Below, in pieces: positions 33,874 to 44,902 of a stretch of 64,000 nt of DNA. Every line of letters starts with the position of its first letter. The first letter of the stretch is position 1. Position numbers and translations under genes: made by a program. Origin of the DNA: Clarkia xantiana subsp. parviflora. Taxonomy: Eukaryota > Streptophyta > Magnoliopsida > Myrtales > Onagraceae. The notes beneath the pieces were generated by a model. That model searched no databases and was not told the DNA's origin. It saw only the letters and a list, made by a program, of their open reading frames with translations. Location: assembly GCA_036873135.1 (NCBI GenBank), contig JAPTYO010000002.1:22780452-22844451 (forward strand). The letters run 5' to 3'.

Positions 33874-34413
33874 AGGGTTAACAGGTCTTTTGATCCATGA
33901 AATTTGACCACTTTTGGGTTTTTGTCCATGATGTTATTTTTTTGCCTAGTTTTGGTACCATATGTCTTTAGATTTTTCTAGTTTTGGTCCGACCGTTACA
34001 TTCCGTCCATTTTTTTACATGTGCAAGTCACGTGATCCACCATAAACTTTCAATTTTGTTCAATTTAGTCCCTCTAATACTTTCCTAAAATTTTTTTTTG
34101 TTCAATTTAGTCCCGGAGTTTCAAAATTTCAATTTGACACAGTTGTCCAATTGTGGTCAATTTTGAAACTTCGGGACTAAATTGAACAAAAAAAATTTTA
34201 GGAAAGTATTAGAGGGACTAAATTGAACAAAACTGAAAGTTTAGGGTGGATCACGTGACTTGCACATGTCAAAAAAGTGGACGGAATGTAACGGACGGAC
34301 CAAAACTAAAAAAAACTGCAAACATATGGTACCAAAACTAGGCAAAAAAAAAATATCATGGACCAAAACCCAAAAGTGGTCAAACATCATGGACCAAAAG
34401 ACCTGTTAACCCT
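33874..34413. mobile_element. Foldback MITE, 540-bp long hairpin
   Basis: The left arm, starting AGGGTTAACAGGTC, is repeated in inverted form up to GACCTGTTAACCCT. The arms are about 250 bp each and agree at roughly 93% by eye, with a short central loop. TAAATCA flanks both sides (33867-33873 and 34414-34420), a likely target duplication. No coding capacity. Confidence 0.85.
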
Positions 34414-34420
34414 TAAATCA

Positions 34421-34733
34421 ATCAACAATATATATATATATATTTACCTTGAAAAATAATTAAAATTTTCGGCACAAACATTAATTGGGAACAAGTGGTC
34501 AAATTTTAAGATCAAATTTTAATAAGATCTTCAATCCAATGTTTGATTTTGATAAATATCATCTTTTTCTTGAAGATCATGAACATCAACTTTGCCATGA
34601 ACATGAAAATTTCGGAACTATCACACAAAACCCTAAAATTCGAAACTTTTTAAAACCTTCTTTAAAAATTTCGGTCCAAAGTTTTAAATTTTCAAGAATA
34701 CCAATTTATCAAAATCATGAACTCCTAACACAG
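34421..34733 (-). other. Proximal leader of the minus-strand Copia
   Basis: AT-rich sequence between the foldback element and the primer site. No feature is seen apart from a short (AT)n run at about 34429-34442. Confidence 0.4.
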
Positions 34734-34745
34734 GCTCTGATACCA
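34734..34745 (-). other. Primer binding site, initiator tRNA-Met
   Basis: The minus strand reads TGGTATCAGAGC next to the LTR boundary TGTTAG at 34747. Confidence 0.85.
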
Positions 34746-34746
34746 T

Positions 34747-35340
34747 TGTTAGATTACGGGGAGTAATCACTACGGAAACACAAAACATGGTACGTGCATG
34801 TAATCGAAATTACGCAGCGGAAGAGTTACACATACCTCAACAGTTACCGTAGTCCAAGATCATTTGCACGAGGGAGTTCTCGATCCACCGGACAGAACCC
34901 GTAGAGGTTCTTGTGAAAGAAGCCCTACGTGGTGTTAGCTCCACAGCAAAGTCTCAGATCAATTCTTGGCACGGGGACAGATCTTCGGAGAGTTTGCTCG
35001 AAAGCAATTTGGCACACCCTTGGTGTAGTGAATGGTGCGGCCGAACCTTGATGTGTGGGAGGAGGGTTTTTCTCTCTAACACTCTTGTGAGGGAATTATG
35101 ATTAACCCTAAAATATTTTCTAACACCTCTTATTTATAGGAGGAGTAAAGTGGACAAAAGTCCACTTTACCCTCACTATAAGTTTCAGTCGGCCTATATA
35201 TTTGGGGAGGCCCAATTTTAGGCCTCCCATGTCAGTTGGGATTTAGGTCTGGCCCAATTAACCTAATGTGACATTTACCCAAGTTCATTAGGTAAACTAT
35301 ACATATTATGGGCTACCAATTACGGCGCCCATCACCATAT
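34747..35340 (-). repeat. 5' LTR of the minus-strand Copia
   Basis: The inner boundary is fixed by the primer site. The outer boundary lies between 35334 and 35346, where Copia RNase H of the opposite strand starts. A TATA-like CTCCTATAAATAAGAG (minus strand) lies at about 35127-35142. Confidence 0.65.
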
Positions 35341-35346
35341 GCTTAC

Positions 35347-35858
35347 AAAACTATGGTTTAGTGTTTAAGAAAAGTTTTCCTTTTGTGGTAACTGCATATA
35401 GTGATAGTGATTATGCATGAGATAAAGATGACAGAAAGAGCACAAGTGGTTTTGTTTTGATGATTGCAGGAGCAGCAGTCTCTTGGCTTTCACAAAAGCA
35501 AAAAATAGTAACCCTATCCAGCACTGAGGTTGAGTTCATTGCTGCCACTGAATGTGCCAAACACATTCTCTGGGTTAGTAGGGTCTTAGGTTTTCTTAGG
35601 TGTGTCCAAACTGAGTCCACTTTGCTTTTGTGTGATAATAGCTCCACCATTAAGCTTGCTAAGAACCTCGTTTTTCATGGGAGATCTAAACATATTGATG
35701 TCAAGTTTTATTATTTAAGAGACCTTTGCAATGGTCCAGACCTGTCTATTGAATATTGCAGGAGTGACTTAAACTATGTTGATATTTTCACTAAGGCTTT
35801 GAAGATCTCTACTTTTGAGTTTCTTCGTTCCAAACTAGGAGTCCTTTATGTGGTTTAA
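35347..35858 (+). pseudogene. Copia RNase H fragment
   Basis: It runs from YGLVFKKS through TAYSDSDYA and one stop, then open from MMIAGAAVSWLSQ, SSTEVEFIAATECAKHILW and HIDVKFYYLRDL to the polyprotein end LGVLYVV. It is closely related to the C-terminus of the 1833-6206 polyprotein. Everything upstream was displaced by the minus-strand Copia LTR. Confidence 0.85.
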
Positions 35859-35906
35859 ACTGAGCTATTCATGCATGAATGATCAGTTTAGGGGACAATA
35901 TATAGA

Positions 35907-36434
35907 TGTAAACAGACTGAAGTTTGGTACAGCAGCAGCAGAGCATGATATTGGGCATGGTGTCAGCACGGACAATGCACGGGCGACGCATGGTGAAGCA
36001 GCAGCCAAGCAAGGTGTCATGTATAATGTAGCAGCAGCCAAGCATGGTGTAAAGCACGGGTGAGGCACGAGTGAAGCATGGACTGGAGCACGGTGCTAGC
36101 ATGAGTAAAACACAGTCTCAGGCACATGTGTATGCTGGAGTGTCTAATGTTAGTTAGTTTGGTTAAGTGTGTTTAGAGTGTTTTAGATAAGATATGTGTC
36201 TCCTAGTTTGTAGGAGCAGTTATGTGTTTTGTACCGTTGAGTTAGTTATGTTTTTTGACAGTTACTTGTGTTCTAAGTATTTAGGTTGTCACAGACTTGG
36301 GTTGTAAGTTATCGGTTTTGTTCTAATGAATATGAAGTTGGTTTTTCAATTCATTGTTCCTTCTTCGATCCATTAAGTGTTTGTGAGTAAGTTCAGTTGA
36401 TCCTTGATTAGCAAATCAATATCACTTGTTTACA
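35907..36434 (+). repeat. Copia LTR with perfect TGTAAACA/TGTTTACA ends
   Basis: It follows a polypurine-like TTTAGGGGACA (35887-35897) and is 528 bp long. It contains CATGGTG/CACGG-rich sequence at 35940-36120. A primer site follows it, so it has features of both a 3' and a 5' LTR. Confidence 0.75.
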
Positions 36435-36436
36435 TG

Positions 36437-36700
36437 TGGTATCAGAGTCGATGGTTCGAATCTCGCCAGAACATTTTAAGAAGAAAAAAATGTTGAAAAA
36501 TCCCCATTGGTAGGTCAGTTGGTCCAGGCAGATAGTCCATGTGTACGGGACAAGTAAGGAGTCCAGTGTAAACCGATGTTAGAAAAACATCAGTTTAAGG
36601 GAGAGTGTTAGAGTATGAATAAGAGTATACTGAAGGCCTTCACTCACAAGTTCGAACTTATGGGCTGATTGATTAATGCATACGTTTTATTCCTAACAGT
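36437..36700 (+). other. Primer site, polypurine tract and short LTR-like segment
   Basis: TGGTATCAGAG (36437) is followed about 150 bp later by AGTTTAAGGGAGAG and by a 94-bp segment (about 36607-36700) that starts TGTTAGA and ends CCTAACA. This is the layout of a TRIM internal domain and 3' LTR. Confidence 0.4.
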
Positions 36701-37740
36701 AACCTCACTTTAAAAGAAAAAATGAACAACTTTAAAACCTTCATCAATAAAATAATAAAACCTCCATTCTTATCCCAAAAATACCCTCTATATTAAGCAA
36801 TGCACAAGACCTTAGCGATTGCATTCACATTGGTTTTAAATACTATTACATTAACGTGGATTCATCATATTTATAGTAATGTTACATAGTATTTATTATA
36901 AATATCTGGACCTACATATTTTTCTATAGCGCATTCCTTAAATTTAAGGAATACACTATGTTACTACATCATTATACAACCAAATTTTTAATCATAAATT
37001 AATTCATTTTATAATTAATGTTAATAATTTATTGCTGGTTGTTGAAAATTTTAATAATAAAATATATTTAATGAATTATAATTAAGTAAAACTATTGGAG
37101 AGCAAATATTGTTTATATTTGTCTTAATTTTAAGTGTTACATAAAGTGTACATAAATGTTCTACGCGATAATTTTAAGAAATACAAATTATGTAAAAACA
37201 TCGTGGATACTCCAACCTAAGTGTAATAGGGTTTTAAAACTAAATTAGACTTTATTGTTTGGTAAATATCGAAATATACTCTATGCAATAGTTACTCTAA
37301 ATTTTGAATATTTTTGTCTTTTAAAATTTCTGCATTTTCCATCATCTCCATAAATCCGTTTTTAAATCTTAAAACGTAAGTAATATTTTACCACTCTATA
37401 ATTAATTTTAAACTAATCGGTTTCAACACATGTTATTATCTAATTTAACCCAATCAATTATATATATACTAATTATTGACCCGTACAAAATTTATTCAAA
37501 TGAAAATTATGTGAAAATATTATTAACTCGCGCTTTGCAAGAAAATTTATTGTTTAAATTAATACTATATTAAAAGAATATATGCATCTTATTATTATAT
37601 ATTGTCATGACAATATTACACGCGCGCGTAACACGAGCAAATATCTAGTATAAACATAAGGAATTTTTTATTGCCAACATGAATTTTTTTTGCCAAAAAT
37701 TTAAATAGATTTGAAAACGTCAAATATAAATATGTATAGA
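36701..37740. other. AT-rich intergenic DNA
   Basis: No gene is seen. The segment about 37560-37650 begins ACTATATTAAAAG and ends GCGCGTAACACGAGCAAAT then ATCTAGT, weakly reminiscent of Helitron ends. Confidence 0.4.
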
Positions 37741-37751
37741 TTTAGTGTTGT

Positions 37752-37764
37752 TGGGCCTTGGGCT
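37752..37764 (+). promoter_or_regulatory. Paired site II motifs (TGGGCC, TGGGCT) upstream of GDCH
   Basis: TGGGCC at 37752-37757 and TGGGCT at 37759-37764 lie about 315 bp before the start codon. TGGGCY pairs are known to be common in promoters of plant nuclear genes for mitochondrial proteins, which fits this gene. Function here is inferred. Confidence 0.45.
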
Positions 37765-38078
37765 GAGACGGAGAAAGCCAGCCCGTATTGCCTTTCAGTA
37801 AAATATACAGTGTATAGTTTACAGGTGTGTTTTTTTTTTTTTTTTTTTCTTGTGCGAGCACATTGGAATGGATGGAAAGAAAAAAGTGGTTGCTTTTGCA
37901 GTCGAGAGGGGCACAGTAAAGGGATAGGTAGGGGATGAGGCTGTGCATGTCAACCATTCATCGTGGATAAAACTCTGTTCACCCCCAACAAATTGAATGG
38001 TTCCCTTTTCCCTCTCGACAGAAGAAACTAACCAGAGCAGAAGCAGAGTGTGGGTTGGGAAGCTTCAAACACTAAAAC

Positions 38079-39555
38079 ATGGCACTCAGAATGTGGGCTT
38101 CTTCCACCGCCAATGCGCTTAAGCTCTCTTCCGCTGCTTCCAAGTCCTCTCTTTCCCCTTTCTCCTTCTCCAGATGCTTCTCCTCTGGTACTCTCCCTCT
38201 CCTCTAAAGCTCGCCGCCACGTTGTAGTTTCACTTCATCTGTGACAATCAATTTCCGCAACTAATTATTGACTTTTTTTGATTGTGTGTGTGTATGAAGT
38301 TTTGGAGGGGCTCAAGTATGCACCTTCACATGAATGGGTGAACCCTGAAGGCACTGTGGCTATCATTGGCATCACTGACCATGCCCAGGTTTGTTTCCGA
38401 CCACCTACACACTTCAGATTTCCTGGACTTAAGCTTGTTTTGTTTTCAAACTGTGTCGCTATGTATGTTGCTCACCAAGTGACTGATGAAATGCCACTGT
38501 GGACTGGAGTATATGAACTAGACGAGGCAAATGAGTCATACGTTTGGTAAAGTTCAAAGTTGGATTTTTTTCTATTGCTTGGTTGCCAAGTAATTAGCTT
38601 ATACTAGATTCCACACCATCACCCGTAAAGAATATAATTGAAGATTTGACAATTATATTACACTTGGGTTAAACTGCATGTTTCTTCAAAGGAACACTGT
38701 TTTGTACAGCCATTAGTGAATTCTGAAGTTTTAATCAATCTCTCTCGATTTTCATACCATGAATTAAATTTGATTATCGGGTTTGTTCTGTTTTACTGAG
38801 CCTAACTTGTTATCTAGGCCTTCTCCTTCTGCATATGCATTCAAAATCATTCTTTTACATGCTCTTATCAAGATTCATGGAACATTAGGTTAATGTACTA
38901 ATACTTCACAGGACCACCTTGGAGAAGTGGTGTTCGTAGACCTGCCTGAACCCGGTGTTTCAGTTTCCAAAGGAGGCAGCTTTGGAGCCGTCGAGAGTGT
39001 GAAAGCAACCAGTGATATTAACTCACCTATCTCTGGTGAAGTTGTCGAGGTCAACACAAAGCTTACCGAAACACCAGGACTGGTAATTCAACTATGCTTC
39101 TATCAAACTCTGTCGAATCGACATGGCTTACTAGTGTTTATTGATCTGGGGCTTGACTTTTGTATGGATATGAGTATATTTCGTTAGAGTATAAATCAGT
39201 ACTAGTAAGTAGTGTGTCGCATAAAAATAGGAATGACTTACTTACAATCCATTAGCTTAGACTTGTGGGTTAGATATGTGTATTTCTCATCTTAAGCTGA
39301 GTGGTTGTAAGTATTTCCTACTTATATACTACACTAACTCCTCAAATCTAGTCAATGTGGGATTGACATACACTAGGAACTGATCTTATATCTCAATATC
39401 TCTTGGTTAAATTCTTGATTTTGCAGATCAATTCGAGCCCCTATGAAGATGGATGGATGATTAAGATTAAGCCGTCTGATCCCAGTGAACTAAGCTCCTT
39501 GTTGGGTTCAAAAGAGTACGTGAAATTCTGTGAGGAAGAGGATGCTGCGCACTGA
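38079..39555 (+). CDS. GDCH: Glycine cleavage system H protein, mitochondrial
   Basis: Four exons with GT-AG introns, 38079-38187, 38300-38388, 38912-39082 and 39427-39555, give 165 residues and stop TGA. Residues 1-34 (MALRMWASS...SRCF) form an Arg/Ser-rich mitochondrial presequence. The predicted mature protein has 131 residues, the length known for the pea protein. The lipoyl domain contains [15 protein letters not shown] with the lipoyl Lys at residue 97, which is Lys63 of the mature form, as in pea. The protein shuttles the aminomethyl group and reducing equivalents between P, T and L proteins in photorespiratory glycine decarboxylation. All exons join in frame and no lesion is seen, so this is probably a working gene. 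The neighbours on both sides are transposon-rich DNA. Confidence 0.95.
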
Positions 39556-39606
39556 TCAATGCTTCTAGCAATTCTTCTGGGGCTTGAAGTGAATTTGGAG
39601 TTGCAT

Positions 39607-39612
39607 AATAAA
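39607..39612 (+). terminator. Polyadenylation signal of GDCH
   Basis: AATAAA lies about 50 bp after the stop codon. Confidence 0.55.
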
Positions 39613-40209
39613 GCTGATCATTAATTCTCTTGACTATCTTTATCGATCAAGTTCGGAAATTTCTATCTTTGATTTGATACCGTGATTTTCACTTTTGTAG
39701 TGCTTCTCCATTCCATTTCCTCATGTTAAACTCTGCAACTTCATGTAATTAAAGACCCCTTTTGTTACATCACATCAATCTCTTTGCAAAGTATTTGCCG
39801 GTCCTTAAATAGTTGCATAAGATTCATCATATTTTTCTTATTACCATGTTTTGCTGCTTAATGACATCCATATTCTTAAAAAAGAAATGTGGCCCGGCTA
39901 TGATTATGATTTTTTTACTTGTTATAGTTATGGAATCAATTATGAAATTTGGTTCATAATTGTGATTATAATGATGACTGCAATTATATATTTAGTAATG
40001 TGAATATACTGATATAAGAGTTATATGGTTTTCTAATTTGCTTGTGTTATGTACTGGATTTGGGTTTGAACTCAATGGATTGTGTTGAATTCGATTCTTC
40101 CACCTAAAAAAAAGAAAGAAAAAAGAAGTTGATCCGTCGTATGAATAAAAATGGATTGACCTACGACACTCGGACAAGGTACGGACCAGAATCTTCGGAC
40201 AAGGTATGC
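39613..40209. other. 3' flank of GDCH
   Basis: The region is AT-rich. A 13-bp direct repeat (CGGACAAGGTA-like) occurs at about 40171 and 40196, just before the TRIM-like element. Confidence 0.4.
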
Positions 40210-40587
40210 TGTTACACCTGTTAAGTGTACATGTGAGTCTAAGTGTACCACATCGGTTAGATTAGAAGAGTTGGAGCACTATATAAGCTTGGTGGGCTAC
40301 TCCTACTATTACCAATTGGTTTTAGTATAGAACCTCACAGGGCTTATGTAATGGGCCTGGGTTCGCTCCCCAGTTTTATCTCCTAACAACTGGTATCAGA
40401 GCCGGTGGCTCGGTCCAGGAAGTCAGGGAAGGCCCAAAGTGGTGAGTCCCGGTGTAGGGCGGCGACACGTGGTACATGCTGTTTCGAGTGTGCTCTGGGT
40501 CGTTCGAGGGGCTGGTTTGAAAAATTCCACATCGGTTAGATTTGAAGAGTTGGAACACTATATAAGCTTGGCCCAGTTGTATCTCCT
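40210..40587 (+). mobile_element. TRIM-like miniature LTR element
   Basis: A 5' LTR (40210-40388, TGTTAC...CCTAACA) is followed by the primer site TGGTATCAGAGC (40391) and an internal region of under 100 bp. The 3' LTR begins TGTTTCGAG at about 40480 and ends CTCCTAACA. In this first copy the 3' LTR has lost about 76 bp of its middle; complete versions occur in the array that follows. There is no coding capacity. No target duplication is seen. Confidence 0.7.
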
Positions 40588-42610
40588 AACAACACCATCC
40601 GCAATCCTTACCGAAATTTGATGGATCTTCCTACTCCATGTATTAGATGTAAGCATATACGAGCTGAATTTTGGATGTTGAACATAAATTTATGACCTTC
40701 AGTCTGGGTGTGCCGTCAATTATATATCCCAAATCAAATGATGGGTCTTGTTCTTCATCACCTTGAGTCATTCCTAGGGTTTATGCAATTTGAATTGATT
40801 CGTCGTTCAATGATTGTCTGGATCCGTTCTCGATGTTGTGGCTTTGTTTCGAGTGTGCTCTGGGTCGTTCGAGGGGCTGGTTTGAAAAATTCCACATCGG
40901 TTAGATTTGAAGAGTTGGAACACTATATAAGCTTGGTGGGCTACTCCTACTATTACCAATTGGTTTTAGTATGGAACCTCATTGGGCTTATGTAGTGGGT
41001 CTGGGCTCGCTCCCCACTTTTATCTCCTAACAACACCATCCGCAATCCTTACCGAAATTTGATGGATCTTCCTACTCCATGTATTAGATGTAAGCATATA
41101 CGAGCTGATTTTTGGATGTTGAACATAAATTTATGACCTTCAGTCTGGGTGTGCCGTCAATTATATATCCCAAATCAAATGATGGGTCTTGTTCTTCATC
41201 ACCTTGAGTCATTCCTAGGGTTTATGCAATTTGAATTGATTCGTCGTTCAATGATTGTCTGGATCCGTTCTCGATGTTGTGGCTTTGTTTCGAGTGTGCT
41301 CTGGGTCGTTCGAGGGGCTGGTTTGAAAAATTCCACATCGGTTAGATTTGAAGAGTTGGAACACTATATAAGCTTGGTGGGCTACTCCTACTATTACCAA
41401 TTGGTTTTAGTATGGAACCTCATTGGGCTTATGTAGTGGGTCTGGGCTCGCTCCCCACTTTTATCTCCTAACAACACCATCCGCAATCCTTACCGAAATT
41501 TGATGGATCTTCCTACTCCATGTATTAGATGTAAGCATATACGAGCTGAATTTTGGATGTTGAACATAAATTTATGACCTTCAGTCTGGGTGTGCCGTCA
41601 ATTATATATCCCAAATCAAATGATGGGTCTTGTTCTTCATCACCTTGAGTCATTCCTAGGGTTTATGCAATTTGAATTGATTCGTCGTTCAATGATTGTC
41701 TGGATCCGTTCTCGATGTTGTGGCTTTGTTTCGAGTGTGCTCTGGGTCGTTCGAGGGGCTGGTTTGAAAAATTCCACATCGGTTAGATTTGAAGAGTTGG
41801 AACACTATATAAGCTTGGTGGGCTACTCCTACTATTACCAATTGGTTTTAGTATGGAACCTCACTGGGCTTATGTAGTGGGTCTGGGCTCGCTCCCCAGT
41901 TTTATCTCCTAACAACACCATCCGCAATCCTTACCGAAATTTGATGGATCTTCCTACTCCATGTATTAGATGTAAGCATATACGAGCTGAATTTTGGATG
42001 TTGAACATAAATTTATGACCTTCAGTCTGGGTGTGCCGTCAATTATATATCCCAAATCAAATGATGGTTCTTGTTCTTCATCACCTTGAGTCATTCCTAG
42101 GGTTTATGCAATTTGAATTGATTCGTCGTTCAATGATTGTCTGGATCCGTTCTCGATGTTGTGGCTTTGTTTCGAGTGTGCTCTGGGTCGTTCGAGGGGC
42201 TGGTTTGAAAAATTCCACATCGGTTAGATTTGAAGAGTTGGAACACTATATAAGCTTGGTGGGCTACTCCTACTATTACCAATTGGTTTTAGTATGGAAC
42301 CTCACTGGGCTTATGTAGTGGGTCTGGGCTCGCTCCCCAGTTTTATCTCCTAACAACACCATCCGCAATCCTTACCGAATTTTGATGGATCTTCCTACTC
42401 CATGTATTAGATGTAAGCATATACGAGCTGAATTTTGGATGTTGAACATAAATTTATGACCTTCAGTCTGGGTGTGCCGTCAATTATATATCCCAAATCA
42501 AATGATGGGTCTTGTTCTTCATCACCTTGAGTCATTCCTAGGGTTTATGCAATTTGAATTGATTCGTCGTTCAATGATTGTCTGGATCCGTTCTCGATGT
42601 TGTGGCTTTG
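40482..42610 (+). repeat. 441-bp tandem array made of TRIM 3' LTR plus host flank
   Basis: Five head-to-tail units lie at 40482-40846 (365 bp, deleted), 40847-41287, 41288-41728, 41729-42169 and 42170-42610. The full units are exactly 441 bp and nearly identical. Each has the LTR (TTTCGAGTGTGCTCTGGG to CTCCTAACA) followed by about 250 bp of non-LTR sequence. Unit borders coincide with TGTTT, present both at the LTR start and in the host sequence at the array end (42608 onward). Each unit has a 95-codon frame that crosses the LTR and flank, most likely meaningless. Confidence 0.92.
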
Positions 42611-43614
42611 TTTGTGTTGCGCAATAGGGAATTTAATTGCTGATGAGGGAGGGACAGGGAAAAGATTTAAGATTTAGTGGTTTTATTATCAAATAAAAAT
42701 GAGACTTCTTCTATTCTCCTTTAATTTCTATCCAGTATGACATTATTTGATTGCATATAAACCCTAGAGAAGCTAGTTTATTATTATTTACCCTCTTTTG
42801 ATCTTTGATTAGTCTTAGCTACTTTCAAGTTCATATATCTCTCTCTCTTTCCAGTTGCAATTTAATTAAATATTCTGTAGTGTTACTCAAAATCTTATAT
42901 TATGTGTCTTAGTTCTTGCTTTTACTGATATGATTTATGATTAGCTGCTTCGATTTGAATTATTGTTGTTGCTAAGTGGCTGGCTCATTGCTCATGCTGG
43001 TGCTATATATGCTGGCCATGAATATTTTTCCATTCCTATGATCACTAACGGGATTTGAACCACTTACCTCTGGTTAAGGGATGAGGCGCTGAACCACCGC
43101 ACCTTATCACTAGCTGCATTCTGCTTCTGTTGTCCCTTGCTTTTAACTTTAGTTCAATAGATCTTTAGAAACTAATTCCCCTAAAAAGGTGAATTTCCCA
43201 CCGAAATCCAAGACGAAAGGCGGGGTTTTCTTCCACGTCAGTTGAATATTTTCTCACTCCCTTCTAAAAGTATTTTTTTTCTCTAATTTTTTACAAAAAT
43301 ACCCTTACATTTAATGCTATCCACTTCTCTAGTCTTAGTAATTGCGCATACAATTCTGAGTTCCGAAAACATATTAAACACTCTATAAATTAATCTTTCT
43401 TGGTTAAAAGTTGTCCATAATTTCCGTGGAGAGGAAATGTATTATCATGATAAAATTTTGTTGGTTAATTTTTTTTTAAAAGAATTTGTGTATTATTGAT
43501 TATAAGTTATCTTACTTCATTTACTATTACACAATAAACTATTATCATTTTTATTATTACGAGTCACAATACCTTTAATATATGCATGTTAATAAGTCAA
43601 GTTTTATCAGTGAC
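42611..43614. other. Intergenic region with SINE-like tRNA head
   Basis: No gene is seen. On the minus strand at about 43110-43040 an A box (TGGTTCAGCGCC) and B box (GGTTCAAATCC) occur in tRNA-like spacing, suggesting a SINE or decayed tRNA copy. Confidence 0.45.
43612..43614. repeat. 3-bp target duplication GAC (partner 49103-49105)
   Basis: GAC directly precedes CACTA at 43615 and directly follows TAGTG at 49102. Three bases is the usual CACTA duplication length. Confidence 0.75.
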
Positions 43615-44116
43615 CACTACAAGAAATTAGGGTCAATTAACACGAACTTTGACACGGGGCGGTTTCCCGTGTCAAACCGACACAACATTTTACTCGAATT
43701 TGACACGACCTTTCAGTTAACACGAACTTTGACACGCTTTATTGCCTCGTGTCAAATTGACACGATCTTTAACACGCTCCTGACACGCATGAAATGCCAT
43801 GTACCTAGTTCGTGTGCAATTCGTGAAATAATATTTATTTGAAACAACATTTAACTCAAATTAGACACGAGGTATACAATAATGTAAACTAAGAATAATA
43901 AAATGGTTTTTGATGGTTTCGAACCCCTGATCCATATGTAGTTTTAAGGTACAGCATCTTACAACTGCACCAGATTGAATATTTGTCAATAGTATGCAAA
44001 ATATAATATACATCTATAGATGAAAAAAAGGCTTATTTAAATCAAAATGGTCAAACTTTTGATTTACACTTTTTGTTTCCATAAAAAAAATATAATAATA
44101 AAAATGGACATAAACC

Positions 44117-44894
44117 CAAGGTTGTCAGGATCCGATTCGGATCTTAGGATCTTACGACTTTACGATCCTAATGAAGTAAAACGATCATGATCCCTTGTAG
44201 AATCTTAATCTTGTAGGATCTTAGAGGATCATGATCCTGATCTTAGGATCTTACGATTTTACGACCCCTACGATCCTATGATTAAACTTAATATAAAATC
44301 ATCAATAGTAATGATAAAGCCGAAAATCAATTTCGGATTAAGTAAATTAACGTATTTATTATATAAGTATTAATTTAGGGTGGCAAAATTTAATTTTTTA
44401 AACTTTAAAAATGATCTTAATGCTATTTTAAAAGTTAATGGGACAAATTATTCATCATCCCCTAACAGTTTCTTTTATATTTATATAATTTGTAAGAAAT
44501 GATAAAAATAATGAATTAGATTAGTATATTATAATTAATCTTATTACGTTAAATATTACACAATTTAAGATATTCTTATATTTTAGATATTTTTAAAAGT
44601 TGAAGATACAGATCAAAAAATCGAATAACACTATTTAGTATTTTATATCGAATATGATTTAATAAATTGATACATGTATTAAAGAATTCTTTTGTATTTA
44701 TTTTTTATTTACTTGATAAATAGTAATTTATATACATTCATCTATATAATCTTTATAATATTCCATATCGTAGAAAATTAGTATATGTTAATTTATAATT
44801 TTTGTAGGATCATACGATCCACGATCCGATCCTACGAATGATCTGATCCTTCCCTAAAACGATCCTAGTTAGGATCTCGATCCTAATAACCTTG
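44117..44894. mobile_element. Non-autonomous hAT element nested in the CACTA element
   Basis: The 778-bp segment is bounded by CAAGGTTGTCAGGATC at the left and its imperfect inverse (GATCCTAATAACCTTG) at the right. The exact 8-bp duplication CATAAACC lies at 44109-44116 and 44895-44902. Both ends carry dense GGATCTTA/CGATCCTA words, a probable array of subterminal transposase-binding sites. There is no coding region. Confidence 0.85.
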
Positions 44895-44902
44895 CATAAA
44901 CC

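Larger units (their letters stand above)
28705..35340 (-). mobile_element. Decayed Copia retrotransposon, 3' end missing
   Basis: On the minus strand the order is LTR (about 35340-34747), initiator-Met primer site (34745-34734), long leader (34733-32406), gag (32405-31513), heavily mutated pol (31500-29482), reverse transcriptase (29481-28789) and the start of RNase H (about 28770-28705). The right end joins Copia sequence of opposite orientation. The left end is cut by the Gypsy LTR, so the 3' LTR is absent. Confidence 0.7.

Noticed and set aside
40708..42318. Four nearly identical 95-codon frames on the plus strand
   Set aside because: They are the same accidental frame repeated with the 441-bp unit, and they cross the border between host DNA and LTR.
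43900..43985. Minus-strand tRNA gene suggested by A- and B-box-like words inside the CACTA element
   Set aside because: The acceptor and anticodon stems do not pair. It is more likely a SINE head or decayed tRNA-like segment.
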